DNA of 64,000 nucleotides from an uncultured Erythrobacter sp. (GCA_947500645.1 CANMSD010000002.1:496001-560000); one strand, 5' to 3'. Shown: positions 1 through 10,392, numbered from the stretch's first letter. The notes: generated by a model from the sequence alone, not told the origin. Made by a program: numbers and translations.

Positions 1-78
1 GAAGTGTCGGCGGCTGGCAAAGTGTGTTCGTCCATACTGCATTAGATGTGCAATACAGCGGCAACAGACAAGTCCAAA

Positions 79-1260
79 TTACGACCGCTGGTTGAACCGA
101 CGACCGACCATGGCCGCTGCGATGTTGGTTTTCTGGACGTCGATCGCACCCCCGGCGATACCCCATGCATAGGCATCGCGCAGGCGCTGCTCCATCCCAT
201 AATCCTTGTGATAGCCGTAGCCGCCCATCACCTGCATGCCGAGCGCGGTCACCTCTCGCACAATCTCATTGGCGTAGCATTTGGCGAGCGAGCTCTCGTA
301 AACCGTCGGCAGGCCATCTTCCTGCGATGCGGCATTGGCGGCGGCCCGGTGGATCAGCAGGCGCGCGGCATCGACCTTCATCGCCATTTCGGCGAGTTTC
401 ATCTGCACCGCCTGGAAGTCGACGATCGGTTTGCCGAATGCCTCTCGCTCCTGTGTGTAGGAGAGCGCTTGTTCGAGCGCCGCCGCGGCCACGCCCAGAC
501 TCTGCGTTGCATTGCCGCAGCGCTCCAGCCCGAATGCACTCATCAGTCTACCGAAGCCGCCCGCGCCGATGATCAGGTTCTCGCCCGGCACTTTGACATC
601 CTCTATCGCGAAATCAGCGGTCGGGATACCGCGAAAGCCCATCAGCTCCTCGCGCTTGCCGAACTGCATCCCCTCCATATCTCTTTCGAGCAGGATCGCG
701 CCAATCCCTTTGGCTCCCGGATCGTCAGTGAAGCGGCAATAAGTGACATAATAGTCGGAATGCCCGCCGCCGCTGGTCCAGCGTTTGTAGCCATTGACTA
801 TATAGCCCCCAGAACGGGCAGCGCCGTCTGCGACCGCCTTCGTCTTGAGATCGGTCAGCGCCGTTCCAGCGTCGGGCTCCGACATCGAGACGGCGACGAT
901 CTTCTCGCCCTTGATGACTTCGGGAAGGATCTTCGCCTTCATCTCATCAGAGCCGAAGCGTTCAATTGTGCGCACCGGTCCGGTCAGCGCCTCGAACACC
1001 GGGAAGGCGACCGCGTTGGATATCTGCGCGAACTCCTCGAGTACGATCAGCGCCTCGACATGACCCATGCCCAGCCCGCCGTATTCGGTCGGCAGATTGA
1101 CGCCGAGAAAGCCCATTTCGCCATATTTACGCAGCATATCGGACGGGACCGGATAGTCTTTCTCCTCCATGTCGCGCGCCAGTTCCGGCAATTCGGCGCG
1201 GGCAAATCTGCGCGCAGTATCTTGCAGCTCGCGCTGCTCGTCAGTCAGGTTGAAATCCAT
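79..1260 (-). CDS. acyl-CoA dehydrogenase family protein
   Basis: ORF 79..1383 (-); natural start MDFNLTDEQRELQDTARRFA; ACAD motifs (SEPDAGTALTDLKT, YTQEREAFGKPIVDFQAVQMKLAEM, QVMGGYGYHKDYGMEQRLRDAYAWGIAGGAIDVQK). Confidence 0.93.
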   Translation of the reverse strand: MDFNLTDEQRELQDTARRFARAELPELARDMEEKDYPVPSDMLRKYGEMGFLGVNLPTEYGGLGMGHVEALIVLEEFAQISNAVAFPVFEALTGPVRTIERFGSDEMKAKILPEVIKGEKIVAVSMSEPDAGTALTDLKTKAVADGAARSGGYIVNGYKRWTSGGGHSDYYVTYCRFTDDPGAKGIGAILLERDMEGMQFGKREELMGFRGIPTADFAIEDVKVPGENLIIGAGGFGRLMSAFGLERCGNATQSLGVAAAALEQALSYTQEREAFGKPIVDFQAVQMKLAEMAMKVDAARLLIHRAAANAASQEDGLPTVYESSLAKCYANEIVREVTALGMQVMGGYGYHKDYGMEQRLRDAYAWGIAGGAIDVQKTNIAAAMVGRRFNQRS

Positions 1261-1381
1261 CGGGTCGCTTTTGGTCCTCTTACGCTTGGACGTCTTCCTA
1301 ACGCATTTGCGCAGGCTGTGTAGCCGGTGATCGACGCAATTTTCAGTCGACGCCATCAACCAGAGCCGCAATAAACCCGCC

Positions 1382-2134
1382 ATGAGCTATCAATTCGATC
1401 TGAGCGGACGCACGGCGCTCATCACCGGCGCATCCTCTGGACTGGGGGAGAGATTTGCGCGCCTGCTGACCGGCAGCGGCGCCAAGGTCGCGCTGGGCGC
1501 GCGGCGCAAAGACAAGCTCGAAACGCTTCAGGCAGAACTTGGCGAAAGCGCGCTGGCCGTCTCTATGGATGTTGCGCGCGAAGCGGATATTATTGCTGGC
1601 TACGACGCAGCCGAAGCCGCCTTCGGCACGGTCGATACGGTAATAGCCAATGCCGGGATCGACGGCGTGGGAATGGTCACCGATGTCAGCGAGGAAGAAA
1701 TCGAGCGAACGCTGTTGATCAATCTCAAGGGCGCGATCCTGACAGCGCGCGAAGGAGCAAAGCGGATGCTGGCGGCGGGAACCGAGCAGGGGCGGATCGT
1801 GATGACCGCTTCAATCACGGCGTTTGAGCCTACGCCTGGTCTGGTGGCTTACTCCGCCAGCAAGGCGGGCGTTGTCCAGGCCGCGCGCAGCATGGCGAAA
1901 GAACTCGCGCGCTCGGGGATTTGCGTAAACACGATTTCGCCCGGCTATATCCGCACTGCTATCAACGATGCGTGGTTCGAAACCGAACCGGGCAAGAAGC
2001 AGATTTCTCGCTTCCCGCGCAAACGTCTGATGGGCGAGGAGGGCCTCGACGCAGTGGTGTTGTTCCTGTGCTCCGATGCAGCGCAATTCGTGACCGGCGC
2101 GGACTTTGTCTTGGATGACGGCCAATCGCTTTAG
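1382..2134 (+). CDS. SDR family NAD(P)-dependent oxidoreductase
   Basis: TGASSGLG cofactor motif, NAG, YSASK active site, ends with VTGADFVLDDGQSL. Confidence 0.93.
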   Translation: MSYQFDLSGRTALITGASSGLGERFARLLTGSGAKVALGARRKDKLETLQAELGESALAVSMDVAREADIIAGYDAAEAAFGTVDTVIANAGIDGVGMVTDVSEEEIERTLLINLKGAILTAREGAKRMLAAGTEQGRIVMTASITAFEPTPGLVAYSASKAGVVQAARSMAKELARSGICVNTISPGYIRTAINDAWFETEPGKKQISRFPRKRLMGEEGLDAVVLFLCSDAAQFVTGADFVLDDGQSL

Positions 2135-2168
2135 CACGCAGTACGGCACTTGAAGATGTAGGGAGAAA

Positions 2169-2243
2169 TGGTGCCACGAGAGAGAATTGAACTCTCGGCC
2201 TCGTCATTACCAATGACGCGCTCTACCACTGAGCTACCGCGGC
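2169..2243 (-). tRNA. tRNA-Thr (anticodon GGT), CCA encoded
   Basis: Reverse complement GCCGCGGTAGCTCAGTGGTAGAGCGCGTCATTGGTAATGACGAGGCCGAGAGTTCAATTCTCTCTCGTGGCACCA folds as a cloverleaf; anticodon loop TTGGTAA gives GGT. Confidence 0.95.
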
Positions 2244-2333
2244 ATATCCAAACAGGCGCGCGCTATTGTCGCGTCGCGCTGCAATGTCAAGCGAGGCTTG
2301 AACCATTCGCCCCCTAGCGGCAAGGCGTTTCGC

Positions 2334-2492
2334 ATGAGTGAAGACAAAAGCAAGAATCTGTCGCGAGAGGAACGTCTCGCAGCCAAATTGCGCGAGAACC
2401 TTCGCCGCCGCAAAGCGCAATCTCGCGCACAGGACGATTCGGCTGGCGATTCGCCGCCAAGCGGGGTTCCCAAGGGCAGCGACCAAAGCTAG
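2334..2492 (+). CDS. small basic/charged conserved hypothetical protein
   Basis: MSEDKSKNLSREERLAAKLRENLRRRKAQSRAQ..., a style common for small sphingomonad proteins; located before gpmA. Confidence 0.6.
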   Translation: MSEDKSKNLSREERLAAKLRENLRRRKAQSRAQDDSAGDSPPSGVPKGSDQS

Positions 2493-2528
2493 TGCGAAAC
2501 CGTCTTTTTTGTTGGCGTGCCGTAGCCG

Positions 2529-2598
2529 CCCGCGCCCTCTACCCTTCTTCCCGGAGCCTACCGGGGCACAATCCGGGTGGAAGGGTAGAGGGCGCGGG
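2529..2598. repeat. long near-perfect inverted repeat (19 bp perfect outer arms plus 6 bp inner stem)
   Basis: Arms CCCGCGCCCTCTACCCTTC (2529-2547) and GAAGGGTAGAGGGCGCGGG (2580-2598) are exact reverse complements; inner stem CCCGGA/TCCGGG. Confidence 0.9.
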
Positions 2599-2621
2599 GG
2601 GCTCGGAAACTCGGAGATAGA

Positions 2622-3308
2622 ATGCCCAAGCTTATTCTTGTCCGCCACGGCCAGAGCCAGTGGAACCTGGAAAACCGCTTCACCGGTTGGTGGGATGTCG
2701 ACCTGACTGAAAAGGGCGTCGAAGAGGCCAAGGCCGCTGGCGTGCTGATGAAGGACAAGGACGTGCTGCCCACGACTTGCTTCACCTCGTTCCAGACCCG
2801 CGCGATCAAGACGCTCAATCTGGCGCTGGAAGAAATGAACCGGCTGTGGCTGCCCGTAACCAAGGACTGGCACCTAAACGAGCGGCATTATGGCGGGCTG
2901 ACAGGTCTCAACAAGCAGGAAACCCGCGACAAGCACGGCGATGAGCAGGTACATATCTGGCGCCGCAGCTTCGACACGCCGCCACCACCGATGGAGCCGG
3001 GCAGCGAGTATGACCCGGGCGCAGACCCGCGCTATGAGGGCATCGACGTCCCTTACACCGAGAGCCTCAAACTTACGATCGAACGCGTGCTGCCCTATTG
3101 GGAAAGCGATATTCTGCCCGTGCTCGCCAGCGGTGAAACGGTCATCATCTCCGCGCATGGCAACAGCCTCCGCGCGCTCGTGAAGCACCTCTCCGATATC
3201 TCGGATGAGGACATCACGGGCCTGGAGATTCCCACCGGCCAGCCAATCATCTATGATTTCGACGAAAACATGGTTCCGGGCGAACGCTATTATCTCAAGG
3301 ATTCGTGA
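2622..3308 (+). CDS. gpmA: 2,3-bisphosphoglycerate-dependent phosphoglycerate mutase
   Basis: [55 protein letters not shown]. Confidence 0.96.
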   Translation: MPKLILVRHGQSQWNLENRFTGWWDVDLTEKGVEEAKAAGVLMKDKDVLPTTCFTSFQTRAIKTLNLALEEMNRLWLPVTKDWHLNERHYGGLTGLNKQETRDKHGDEQVHIWRRSFDTPPPPMEPGSEYDPGADPRYEGIDVPYTESLKLTIERVLPYWESDILPVLASGETVIISAHGNSLRALVKHLSDISDEDITGLEIPTGQPIIYDFDENMVPGERYYLKDS

Positions 3309-3315
3309 GGCGATT

Positions 3316-3810
3316 ATGGCCAAAGAGGGGGGCAGCAGAGTTGCCATCGTGATGGGCAGCCAGTCCGACTGGCCGACCATGAAATGCGCCGCAGAGGTTC
3401 TCGAAGAGCTTGAGGTCGATCATGAAGCTCGGATCGTATCCGCGCACCGCACGCCGGACCGGATGGCGGCCTTTGCCAAAGGCGCAGAGGGCGAAGGCTT
3501 CGACGTGATTATCGCAGGTGCGGGCGGCGCAGCACATTTGCCCGGCATGATTGCTGCGATGACGCATCTGCCGGTGCTTGGGGTACCGGTTCAGTCCAAG
3601 GCTTTGAGCGGCATGGATAGCCTGCTCTCGATTGTTCAGATGCCGGCTGGCGTACCGACCGGCACTCTGGCGATCGGCGAAGCGGGCGCGACCAATGCCG
3701 GCCTGCTCGCTGCCTCGATACTGGCCCTGTCCGACGAAGACCTGTCAGACCGTTTGCAGGACTGGCGCGCCGCTCGCAGCGCGGCGGTCGGTGAGCGACC
3801 TCAGGACTGA
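3316..3810 (+). CDS. purE: 5-(carboxyamino)imidazole ribonucleotide mutase
   Basis: [49 protein letters not shown]; start refined to MAKEGGSR. Confidence 0.96.
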   Translation: MAKEGGSRVAIVMGSQSDWPTMKCAAEVLEELEVDHEARIVSAHRTPDRMAAFAKGAEGEGFDVIIAGAGGAAHLPGMIAAMTHLPVLGVPVQSKALSGMDSLLSIVQMPAGVPTGTLAIGEAGATNAGLLAASILALSDEDLSDRLQDWRAARSAAVGERPQD

Positions 3811-3817
3811 CCGGCAA

Positions 3818-4912
3818 ATGAGCGCGCTCCCTCCGGGTTCAACCATCGGTATTCTAGGCGGCGGCCAGCTGGGCCGGATGCTCGCCATCGCCGCTGCGCA
3901 ATTGGGCTATCGCTGCATTGGCTATGCGCCAAAAGGCGATAACGTCGCAGCCGAAGTTTGCATCGACTTTTTCGAGAATGACTGGAACGACACCGAAGCT
4001 CTGGCCGCCTTCGCCAGCAAATGCGATGTCGTCACCTGGGAATTCGAGAACGTCCCGTTGCACACGGTCGAAGCCATTCCAGCCGACCGGCTCGCTCCGC
4101 ATCCCAAAGCGCTTGAAGTGGCGCAGGATCGTCTCAATGAGAAGCGGTTCGTAGAGGGTTTCGGTGCGAGCCCAGCGCCTTACAAACGGGTCGAGGACGA
4201 GACCGACTTCGCCCGCGCACTGGAAGAAGTCGGCACGCCCGGTATCCTCAAGACCGCGCGTGACGGCTATGATGGCAAGGGCCAATGGCGGGTGCAAAGC
4301 ACGCATGAGGCGGACGGTATCCGCTTCCCTGGCGTCGCCTGTGTCTACGAAGGCATGGTCCACTTCGAAACAGAGTTCTCGGTCATATTGGTGCGCGCGA
4401 AGGACGGTGAGATTCGTTTTTGGGATTCGACCGCCAACACACATCATGGCGGCATGCTGACCAGTTCGATCCTTCCCGCTGGCGAATTGGTCGAAGCGCA
4501 AGTCGAGGCAGCGAGAGAGATTGCTCGCCAAGTCGCAGACGCGCTCAATTATGTCGGTGTGTTGACGCTGGAATTCTTCGCCACGAAGGACGGTCCCGTA
4601 TTCAACGAGATGGCACCGCGCGTGCACAATTCCGGACATTGGTCGATTGAAGGCGCTGCCACCAGCCAGTTCGAAAACCATATCCGCGCGATTTGCGGAC
4701 TTCCGCTCGGCGGTACCGAAACCCGCTTTGTCAGCGTCGATATGCGCAATATCGTCGGCGAAGATGCTCTCGCAGCGCATGCCATCCTGTCCGAAGATGG
4801 GGAGCCGCACCTGCACCTTTATGGCAAGCGCGAGGCGCGCGAAGGACGCAAAATGGGTCACGTAACACGCGTCAGCCACAGCGCTCCACCAGCGACCGGC
4901 CCACAAACCTGA
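3818..4912 (+). CDS. purK: 5-(carboxyamino)imidazole ribonucleotide synthase
   Basis: ATP-grasp; GILGGGQLGRMLAIAAAQLG, FNEMAPRVHNSGHWSIEGAATSQFENHIRAICGLPLG. Confidence 0.96.
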   Translation: MSALPPGSTIGILGGGQLGRMLAIAAAQLGYRCIGYAPKGDNVAAEVCIDFFENDWNDTEALAAFASKCDVVTWEFENVPLHTVEAIPADRLAPHPKALEVAQDRLNEKRFVEGFGASPAPYKRVEDETDFARALEEVGTPGILKTARDGYDGKGQWRVQSTHEADGIRFPGVACVYEGMVHFETEFSVILVRAKDGEIRFWDSTANTHHGGMLTSSILPAGELVEAQVEAAREIARQVADALNYVGVLTLEFFATKDGPVFNEMAPRVHNSGHWSIEGAATSQFENHIRAICGLPLGGTETRFVSVDMRNIVGEDALAAHAILSEDGEPHLHLYGKREAREGRKMGHVTRVSHSAPPATGPQT

Positions 4913-5430
4913 TGCCGGATATCGTCCTGATATACGCGCGGGCTGAGAACGGCGCGATTGGCAAGAACGGCAAGCTGCCGTGGCACCTGCCCGCCGACCT
5001 CAAGCGCTTCAAGGCACTGACCATGGGCCAAGATGGAAAAGGACGGCCGATGATCATGGGCCGCAAGACCTTCGAGAGTCTGCCCGGCCTGCTGCCCGGC
5101 CGCCGCCACATCGTCCTGACCCGGCGAGAACGCTGGGACAGCACAGGCGCAGAAGTGGCGACTTCGGTGCAAGACGCAATTGCGCTTGCGAGCAAAGATA
5201 ATGAGGCGGGCGAAATTGCTGTCGTCGGCGGCGCAGCGATCTATGACGTTTTCATGGACCAAGCAGATCGCATTGAAATGACCCAGATTCACGAGGAATA
5301 TGCAGGTGACACCTTCATGTCTGCGCCCAATTCTCTTTGGGAGGTTGCCGCGCGCGAAGATCACGCGGCAGAGGGCGACAAGCCCGCATTCTCATTCATT
5401 ACGTATCGCCGCGTCGAAGAGCAGGGCTGA
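4912..5430 (+). CDS. folA: dihydrofolate reductase
   Basis: IVLIYARAENGAIGKNGKLPWHLPADLKRFKALTMG..IMGRKTFESLPGLLPGRRHIVLTR; start overlaps the purK stop (TGATG). Confidence 0.95.
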   Translation: MPDIVLIYARAENGAIGKNGKLPWHLPADLKRFKALTMGQDGKGRPMIMGRKTFESLPGLLPGRRHIVLTRRERWDSTGAEVATSVQDAIALASKDNEAGEIAVVGGAAIYDVFMDQADRIEMTQIHEEYAGDTFMSAPNSLWEVAAREDHAAEGDKPAFSFITYRRVEEQG

Positions 5431-6356
5431 TGCGCTGGCTCGATCATCGTGAACCTGTTCAAGAGGCCTTGCGCGGCGCCATAATCGCGCTGGGCAACTT
5501 CGACGGGTTCCATAGCGGGCATCAAGCAGTCGCCGGCGAAGCGATCAAATGGGCTCATGACGAAGGCCGACCCTCTATTATCGCGACGTTCGATCCTCAT
5601 CCAGTGCGCTTCTTCAAGCCCGATGTGCCGCCGTTTCGTCTGACCACGCTCGAGCAGCGGCAGGAGCTCTATCTCGCCGCGGGCGCAACCGCGATGCTGG
5701 TGTTCCATTTCGATGCCGAGCTTTCGAGCACCAGCGCGGAAGACTTCATCACCGAAATCCTGATCGAACGGTTCGGCGCGCATGGCGTGGTGACCGGCGG
5801 CGACTTCACCTTTGGCAAAGGCGCCAAGGGCAATGTCGATTTGCTCAGGGGTTATGGCGGCGAGCATGGCCTCAAGTCACGGGTGGTCTCGCCTGTGGAG
5901 GGCAAAGGCGAAATCGTCTCCTCCAGCCGCATTCGCGAAGCCTTGCGCGAGGGCAAACCGGAACTCGCAGCCGAGCTTCTCACGCGTCCGTTCGCGATCA
6001 GGGGTATAGTCGAGCATGGCGACAAGCGCGGGCGCGAAATCGGCTATCCCACCGCCAACCTCGCGATCGATAAATATCTGCGGCCCAAATACGGGATATA
6101 TGCGGTGACCGGCAAAGTGTTGGCCACGGGCGAAATGCTCAAAGGGGCGGCCAATATCGGTGTTCGCCCGCAGTTTGAACCGCCGAAAGAGCTGCTCGAA
6201 CCGCATTTCTTCGACTTTTCAGGCGACCTCTACGGTCAGGAAATCGAAGTCTCCTTCCACCACTTCCTGCGCGGTGAAGCGAAGTTCGACAGCCTTGAGG
6301 CTTTGGTCGAGCAAATGGACAAAGACTGCGCTGAAGCGAGGCGATTGCTTTCATGA
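5430..6356 (+). CDS. ribF: bifunctional riboflavin kinase/FAD synthetase
   Basis: LGNFDGFHSGHQAV, VTGGDFTFGKGAKGN, SSSRIREALREG, GYPTANLA, ANIGVRPQF. Confidence 0.95.
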   Translation: MRWLDHREPVQEALRGAIIALGNFDGFHSGHQAVAGEAIKWAHDEGRPSIIATFDPHPVRFFKPDVPPFRLTTLEQRQELYLAAGATAMLVFHFDAELSSTSAEDFITEILIERFGAHGVVTGGDFTFGKGAKGNVDLLRGYGGEHGLKSRVVSPVEGKGEIVSSSRIREALREGKPELAAELLTRPFAIRGIVEHGDKRGREIGYPTANLAIDKYLRPKYGIYAVTGKVLATGEMLKGAANIGVRPQFEPPKELLEPHFFDFSGDLYGQEIEVSFHHFLRGEAKFDSLEALVEQMDKDCAEARRLLS

Positions 6357-7399
6357 AAATTTGGCTGCGGCGCGGGGCAATTCTCGCAGCCTTCGCATTC
6401 CTGATCCTGACTGTTGTCAATGCGAGCTGGCTCGCGCCCGAGCCAAAGGGCTCACCCAAGCTGATCGCGCATCGCGGGGTGTATCAATTGTACGACAAAA
6501 CCGGCGTGGGGCGGGACACCTGCACGGCGGACCGCATCGAAGAGCCCTTTCATGGCTATCTCGAAAACACGCAGGCCAGCACCAATCGCGCGCATCGGCT
6601 TGGCGCGCATATGGTGGAGATCGATGTCGCGCCCACCAAGGATGGCGAGATGGTGGTATTTCATGATTGGGCACTCGATTGCCGCACCAATGGTAGCGGC
6701 CCGGTGCGTGACGCGACACTCGAAGAGCTGCAAGCGCTCGATATCGGGTATGGCTACACCGCCGATGGCGGCCAGACCTATCCCTTTCGCGGCAAGGGTG
6801 TGGGGCTGATGCCGGAGGTGACGGATTTCGTCAGCAAGCTGCGACCGCGTGCGCGCCTGATGTTCAACTTCAAATCGAAAGACGCCAGCGAGGCGGATTT
6901 GCTCGCCAGCAAATTGCGCGCAGCGGGCCGCGATCCGGTTGCCGAGGGCGATGGGTTTTATGGTCATGAAGCACCTATCAGGCGCATGCGCGAGCTGTTT
7001 CCTGATGCCTGGGTCTGGAACCAGCAGGAGGCAAAGGCCTGCGCGCAATCCTATGTCGCGGTCGGATGGAGCGGATACCTGCCGCAGGATTGCCGCGGCA
7101 AAACGATGGTCATCCCGCTCAACTATCAATGGGCATTCTGGGGTTGGCCCAACCGGCTGATCGCGCGGATGGAGGCGCATGGCGGCGAAGTGATCGTGAT
7201 TGGCCCCACTGGCGAGAACAATCCGCGCGGCCTCACTCTGCCCGAACAGCTCACTGAAATTCCCAGCACCTTCAACGGTTATATCTGGGTGGAGGACGCC
7301 TTCGCGCTGACCCCGGCGCTCATCAGCCGCCTGGACAATCGCACTCAGGAAGAAATCGACGCGACCAAGACCGCGCTGGAGCGGCGGCGCAACCGATGA
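6353..7399 (+). CDS. glycerophosphodiester phosphodiesterase family protein (membrane-anchored or secreted)
   Basis: N-terminal hydrophobic segment; LIAHRGVYQLYD, ENTQASTNRAHRLGAHMVEIDVAPTKDGEMVVFHDWALDCRTNGSG. Confidence 0.85.
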   Translation: MKIWLRRGAILAAFAFLILTVVNASWLAPEPKGSPKLIAHRGVYQLYDKTGVGRDTCTADRIEEPFHGYLENTQASTNRAHRLGAHMVEIDVAPTKDGEMVVFHDWALDCRTNGSGPVRDATLEELQALDIGYGYTADGGQTYPFRGKGVGLMPEVTDFVSKLRPRARLMFNFKSKDASEADLLASKLRAAGRDPVAEGDGFYGHEAPIRRMRELFPDAWVWNQQEAKACAQSYVAVGWSGYLPQDCRGKTMVIPLNYQWAFWGWPNRLIARMEAHGGEVIVIGPTGENNPRGLTLPEQLTEIPSTFNGYIWVEDAFALTPALISRLDNRTQEEIDATKTALERRRNR

Positions 7400-7455
7400 T
7401 CGCTGGCGCATTTGGGCTTTCGTGCCGCCCCGCTTTGCTCTAACGGCCCTGCCCT

Positions 7456-10392
7456 ATGTCTGACGATAGCAATAAGCGAGATTACCGGGACAGCGTCTTC
7501 CTGCCGAAGACCGATTTCCCAATGAAGGCCGGCCTTCCCCAGAAGGAACCGGGTATTCTCGCGCGTTGGGAGGACGCCAACCTTTACCGTGCGCTGCGCG
7601 ACACCCGCGCGGGCCGCGAGAAGTTCGTCCTGCATGATGGCCCGCCTTACGCCAATGGCGACATGCATATCGGCCATGCGCTCAACCATATCCTCAAAGA
7701 CATGGTGTGCCGCACGCAGAACCTGCTGGGCAAGGACGCGCCCTATGTGCCGGGCTGGGATTGCCACGGCCTTCCGATCGAATGGAAGGTCGAGGAGCAA
7801 TACCGCAAGAAGAAGAAAAACAAGGACGAGGTTCCGGCCAAGGAATTTCGCGCCGAATGCCGCGCGTACGCGCAGAAATGGGTCGATACGCAGCGCGAGC
7901 AGCTGAAGCGGCTCGGCATCATGGGCGATTGGGACAATCCCTACCTAACCATGGACCCTCAGGCAGAGGGCACGATTGTCGCCGAGCTGATGAAGTTCGC
8001 GGAAAGCGGCAACCTCTATCGCGGGTCGAAACCGGTGATGTGGTCGCCGGTCGAAAAGACCGCGTTGGCCGAGGCCGAGGTCGAGTATGAGGATATCGTC
8101 TCGACCCAGATCGATGTGGCGTTTGAAATCATCGAGAGTCCGATCGAAGAGCTGGTCGGCGCGCATGCGGTGATCTGGACCACGACCCCCTGGACGATCC
8201 CGGTGAACCAGGCGATCGCCTATGGGCCGGAGGTCGAGTATTGCCTTTTTGAGATCAAAACTGGTGAGATCGATGATCTACCGGCTCTTGAGAAATGGCG
8301 CCATAAGTTGCTTCTAGTTGCACGGGAACTCGTTCCTGACTTCCTCAATCGGATCGGATGCGAGTGGGACAATAGCGACGTCCCGCATATTCTGTTCAAA
8401 GGCACCGACCTCGCCGGAACCGTCGCGCGCCACCCGATGCACCATCTCGGGGGCTTCTATGCGACGCCGCGTCCTATGCTGGAGGGCGATTTTGTCACCA
8501 CCGAGAGCGGCACCGGCCTCGTCCACATGTCGCCCGATCATGGCGAGGATGACTTTGCGCTATGCAAGGCACACGGGATCGAGCCGGTCTTCGCGGTGAT
8601 GAATGACGGGCGCTATCGCGACGATTGGCTGTGGCTTGGGGCGGATGATCTCGATGCCGAAGGCAAGCCGCGCCGCCGCGCGGTCATCAACAAACCGTTC
8701 AATTCCGCTGAAGGCCCGATCTGCAGCGACCTGCGCGCAGCGGGCGCGTTGCTATCCGCGAGCGATGATTACGAGCACTCCTACCCGCACTCATGGCGCT
8801 CAAAAGCCAAGGTCATCTATCGCTGCACCCCGCAATGGTTTGTGCCGATGGACAAGCCGCTTGATGAGCCTGTCCAACCATCCGACACGCCGGTGATCGA
8901 GCTGGACGGCGTGGGCCATGCGAAGGGCATTCCCGCTACGCTGCGCGAGCGGTCCATGGCAGAGATCGAGCGCGTGCGCTTCGTGCCGGAGAAGGGGCGC
9001 AACCGGATCGGCTCCATGGTCGAAGGGCGGCCCGACTGGGTGCTATCCCGTCAACGCGCATGGGGCGTGCCGATCACCCTGTTTCTCAAAAACGGCACGA
9101 GCGAATATCTGCAAGATGCGCAGGTCAATACACGCATCGTCGAAGCGATCACCGCTGAAGGCGTCGATGCCTGGGATGAGGCGCGCAAGGCCGAATTCCT
9201 CGGCTCCGATTACAATCTCGATGACTATGAGATGGTCACCGACATTCTGGACGTCTGGTTCGATTCGGGCTGCACCCACGCTTTCGTGCTGGAATCGGGC
9301 CGCTGGCCGGACCTGCAGTGGCCTGCGAACCTTTACCTCGAAGGCAGCGACCAGCATCGCGGCTGGTTCCAGTCCTCGCTGCTCGAAAGCTGCGCGACGC
9401 GCGGCCGCGCGCCTTACGACGAAGTGCTGACCCATGGCTTCACCATGGACAAGGCCGGCAAGAAAATGTCGAAGTCGCTCGGCAATACGATCGACCCGCT
9501 CAAGATCATGGAGCAGACCGGCGCTGATATCATCCGCCTGTGGGCGCTGAGCGTCGATTTCACCGAAGATCACCGGATCGGCGATGAGATCCTGAAAGGT
9601 GTGGGCGATCAGTACCGCCGTCTGCGCAACACGTTCCGCTATCTGCTCGGCGCACTCGACGGGTTCGTCGGCGATATGTCCGATAGCGGCGAAATTCCCG
9701 AGCTGGAGCTGTACGTCCTGTCGCTGCTGAGCGAGCTGGACGGCAAGCTGAAGCAAGCGGTCGTCGATTACGACTTCAACACCTACACCCGCCTGCTGGT
9801 CGATTTCTGCAACGAAGACCTCTCGGCCTTCTTCTTCGATATTCGCAAGGATTCGCTCTATTGCGACGGGGAGGAATCGACCACGCGCAACGCCTATCGC
9901 ACCGTGCTCGACCTGCTGTTCCACGCGCTGGTGCGCTATGCCGCGCCGGTGCTGGTCTACACCGCAGAAGAAGTGTGGCAGACCCGCTATCCAGAGGACG
10001 GAGAGCAAGGTGGCAGCGTCCATCTGCTCGAATGGCCGAGCGTGCCGCAAGTACCCGCCGACCGCGCCAAATGGGACGCGCTGCGCGCCCTTCGCGAACG
10101 CGTGACCGAAGCGATCGAGCCGCTGCGCCGCGAAAAGACCGTCCGCTCCAGCCTGGAAGCCGAAGTCACCGTGCCCGCCAGCGCGGTGCCGGAAGGCGTT
10201 TCGGATGAGCAACTCGCCGAACTGTTCATCACTGCGACAGTGACGCGCAGCCAAGGCGATGAGGTGACGGTCACCAAGACATCCCACGACAAATGCGGGC
10301 GCTGTTGGCGCTTGCTGCCCGACGTGCCTGAGGAAGGCGCGCTGTGCGGGCGATGCGAAAGCGTGGTTGCGGGCATGGATGCGGTGGCATGA
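7456..10392 (+). CDS. ileS: isoleucine--tRNA ligase
   Basis: HDGPPYANGDMHIGHALNHILKD, HGLPIEWKVE, KMSKSLGNTIDP, C-terminal zinc motif CGRCWRLLPDVPEEGALCGRC. Confidence 0.97.
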   Translation: MSDDSNKRDYRDSVFLPKTDFPMKAGLPQKEPGILARWEDANLYRALRDTRAGREKFVLHDGPPYANGDMHIGHALNHILKDMVCRTQNLLGKDAPYVPGWDCHGLPIEWKVEEQYRKKKKNKDEVPAKEFRAECRAYAQKWVDTQREQLKRLGIMGDWDNPYLTMDPQAEGTIVAELMKFAESGNLYRGSKPVMWSPVEKTALAEAEVEYEDIVSTQIDVAFEIIESPIEELVGAHAVIWTTTPWTIPVNQAIAYGPEVEYCLFEIKTGEIDDLPALEKWRHKLLLVARELVPDFLNRIGCEWDNSDVPHILFKGTDLAGTVARHPMHHLGGFYATPRPMLEGDFVTTESGTGLVHMSPDHGEDDFALCKAHGIEPVFAVMNDGRYRDDWLWLGADDLDAEGKPRRRAVINKPFNSAEGPICSDLRAAGALLSASDDYEHSYPHSWRSKAKVIYRCTPQWFVPMDKPLDEPVQPSDTPVIELDGVGHAKGIPATLRERSMAEIERVRFVPEKGRNRIGSMVEGRPDWVLSRQRAWGVPITLFLKNGTSEYLQDAQVNTRIVEAITAEGVDAWDEARKAEFLGSDYNLDDYEMVTDILDVWFDSGCTHAFVLESGRWPDLQWPANLYLEGSDQHRGWFQSSLLESCATRGRAPYDEVLTHGFTMDKAGKKMSKSLGNTIDPLKIMEQTGADIIRLWALSVDFTEDHRIGDEILKGVGDQYRRLRNTFRYLLGALDGFVGDMSDSGEIPELELYVLSLLSELDGKLKQAVVDYDFNTYTRLLVDFCNEDLSAFFFDIRKDSLYCDGEESTTRNAYRTVLDLLFHALVRYAAPVLVYTAEEVWQTRYPEDGEQGGSVHLLEWPSVPQVPADRAKWDALRALRERVTEAIEPLRREKTVRSSLEAEVTVPASAVPEGVSDEQLAELFITATVTRSQGDEVTVTKTSHDKCGRCWRLLPDVPEEGALCGRCESVVAGMDAVA

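Noticed and set aside
46-1323. 425-aa plus-strand ORF
   Set aside because: Antisense shadow of the acyl-CoA dehydrogenase; composition typical of high-GC antisense frames, no recognisable family.
2223-2873. 216-aa minus-strand ORF
   Set aside because: Overlaps the tRNA, the hairpin and gpmA on the opposite strand; spurious.
3854-4906. 350-aa minus-strand ORF
   Set aside because: Antisense shadow of purK.
9043-10287. 414-aa minus-strand ORF
   Set aside because: Antisense shadow of ileS.
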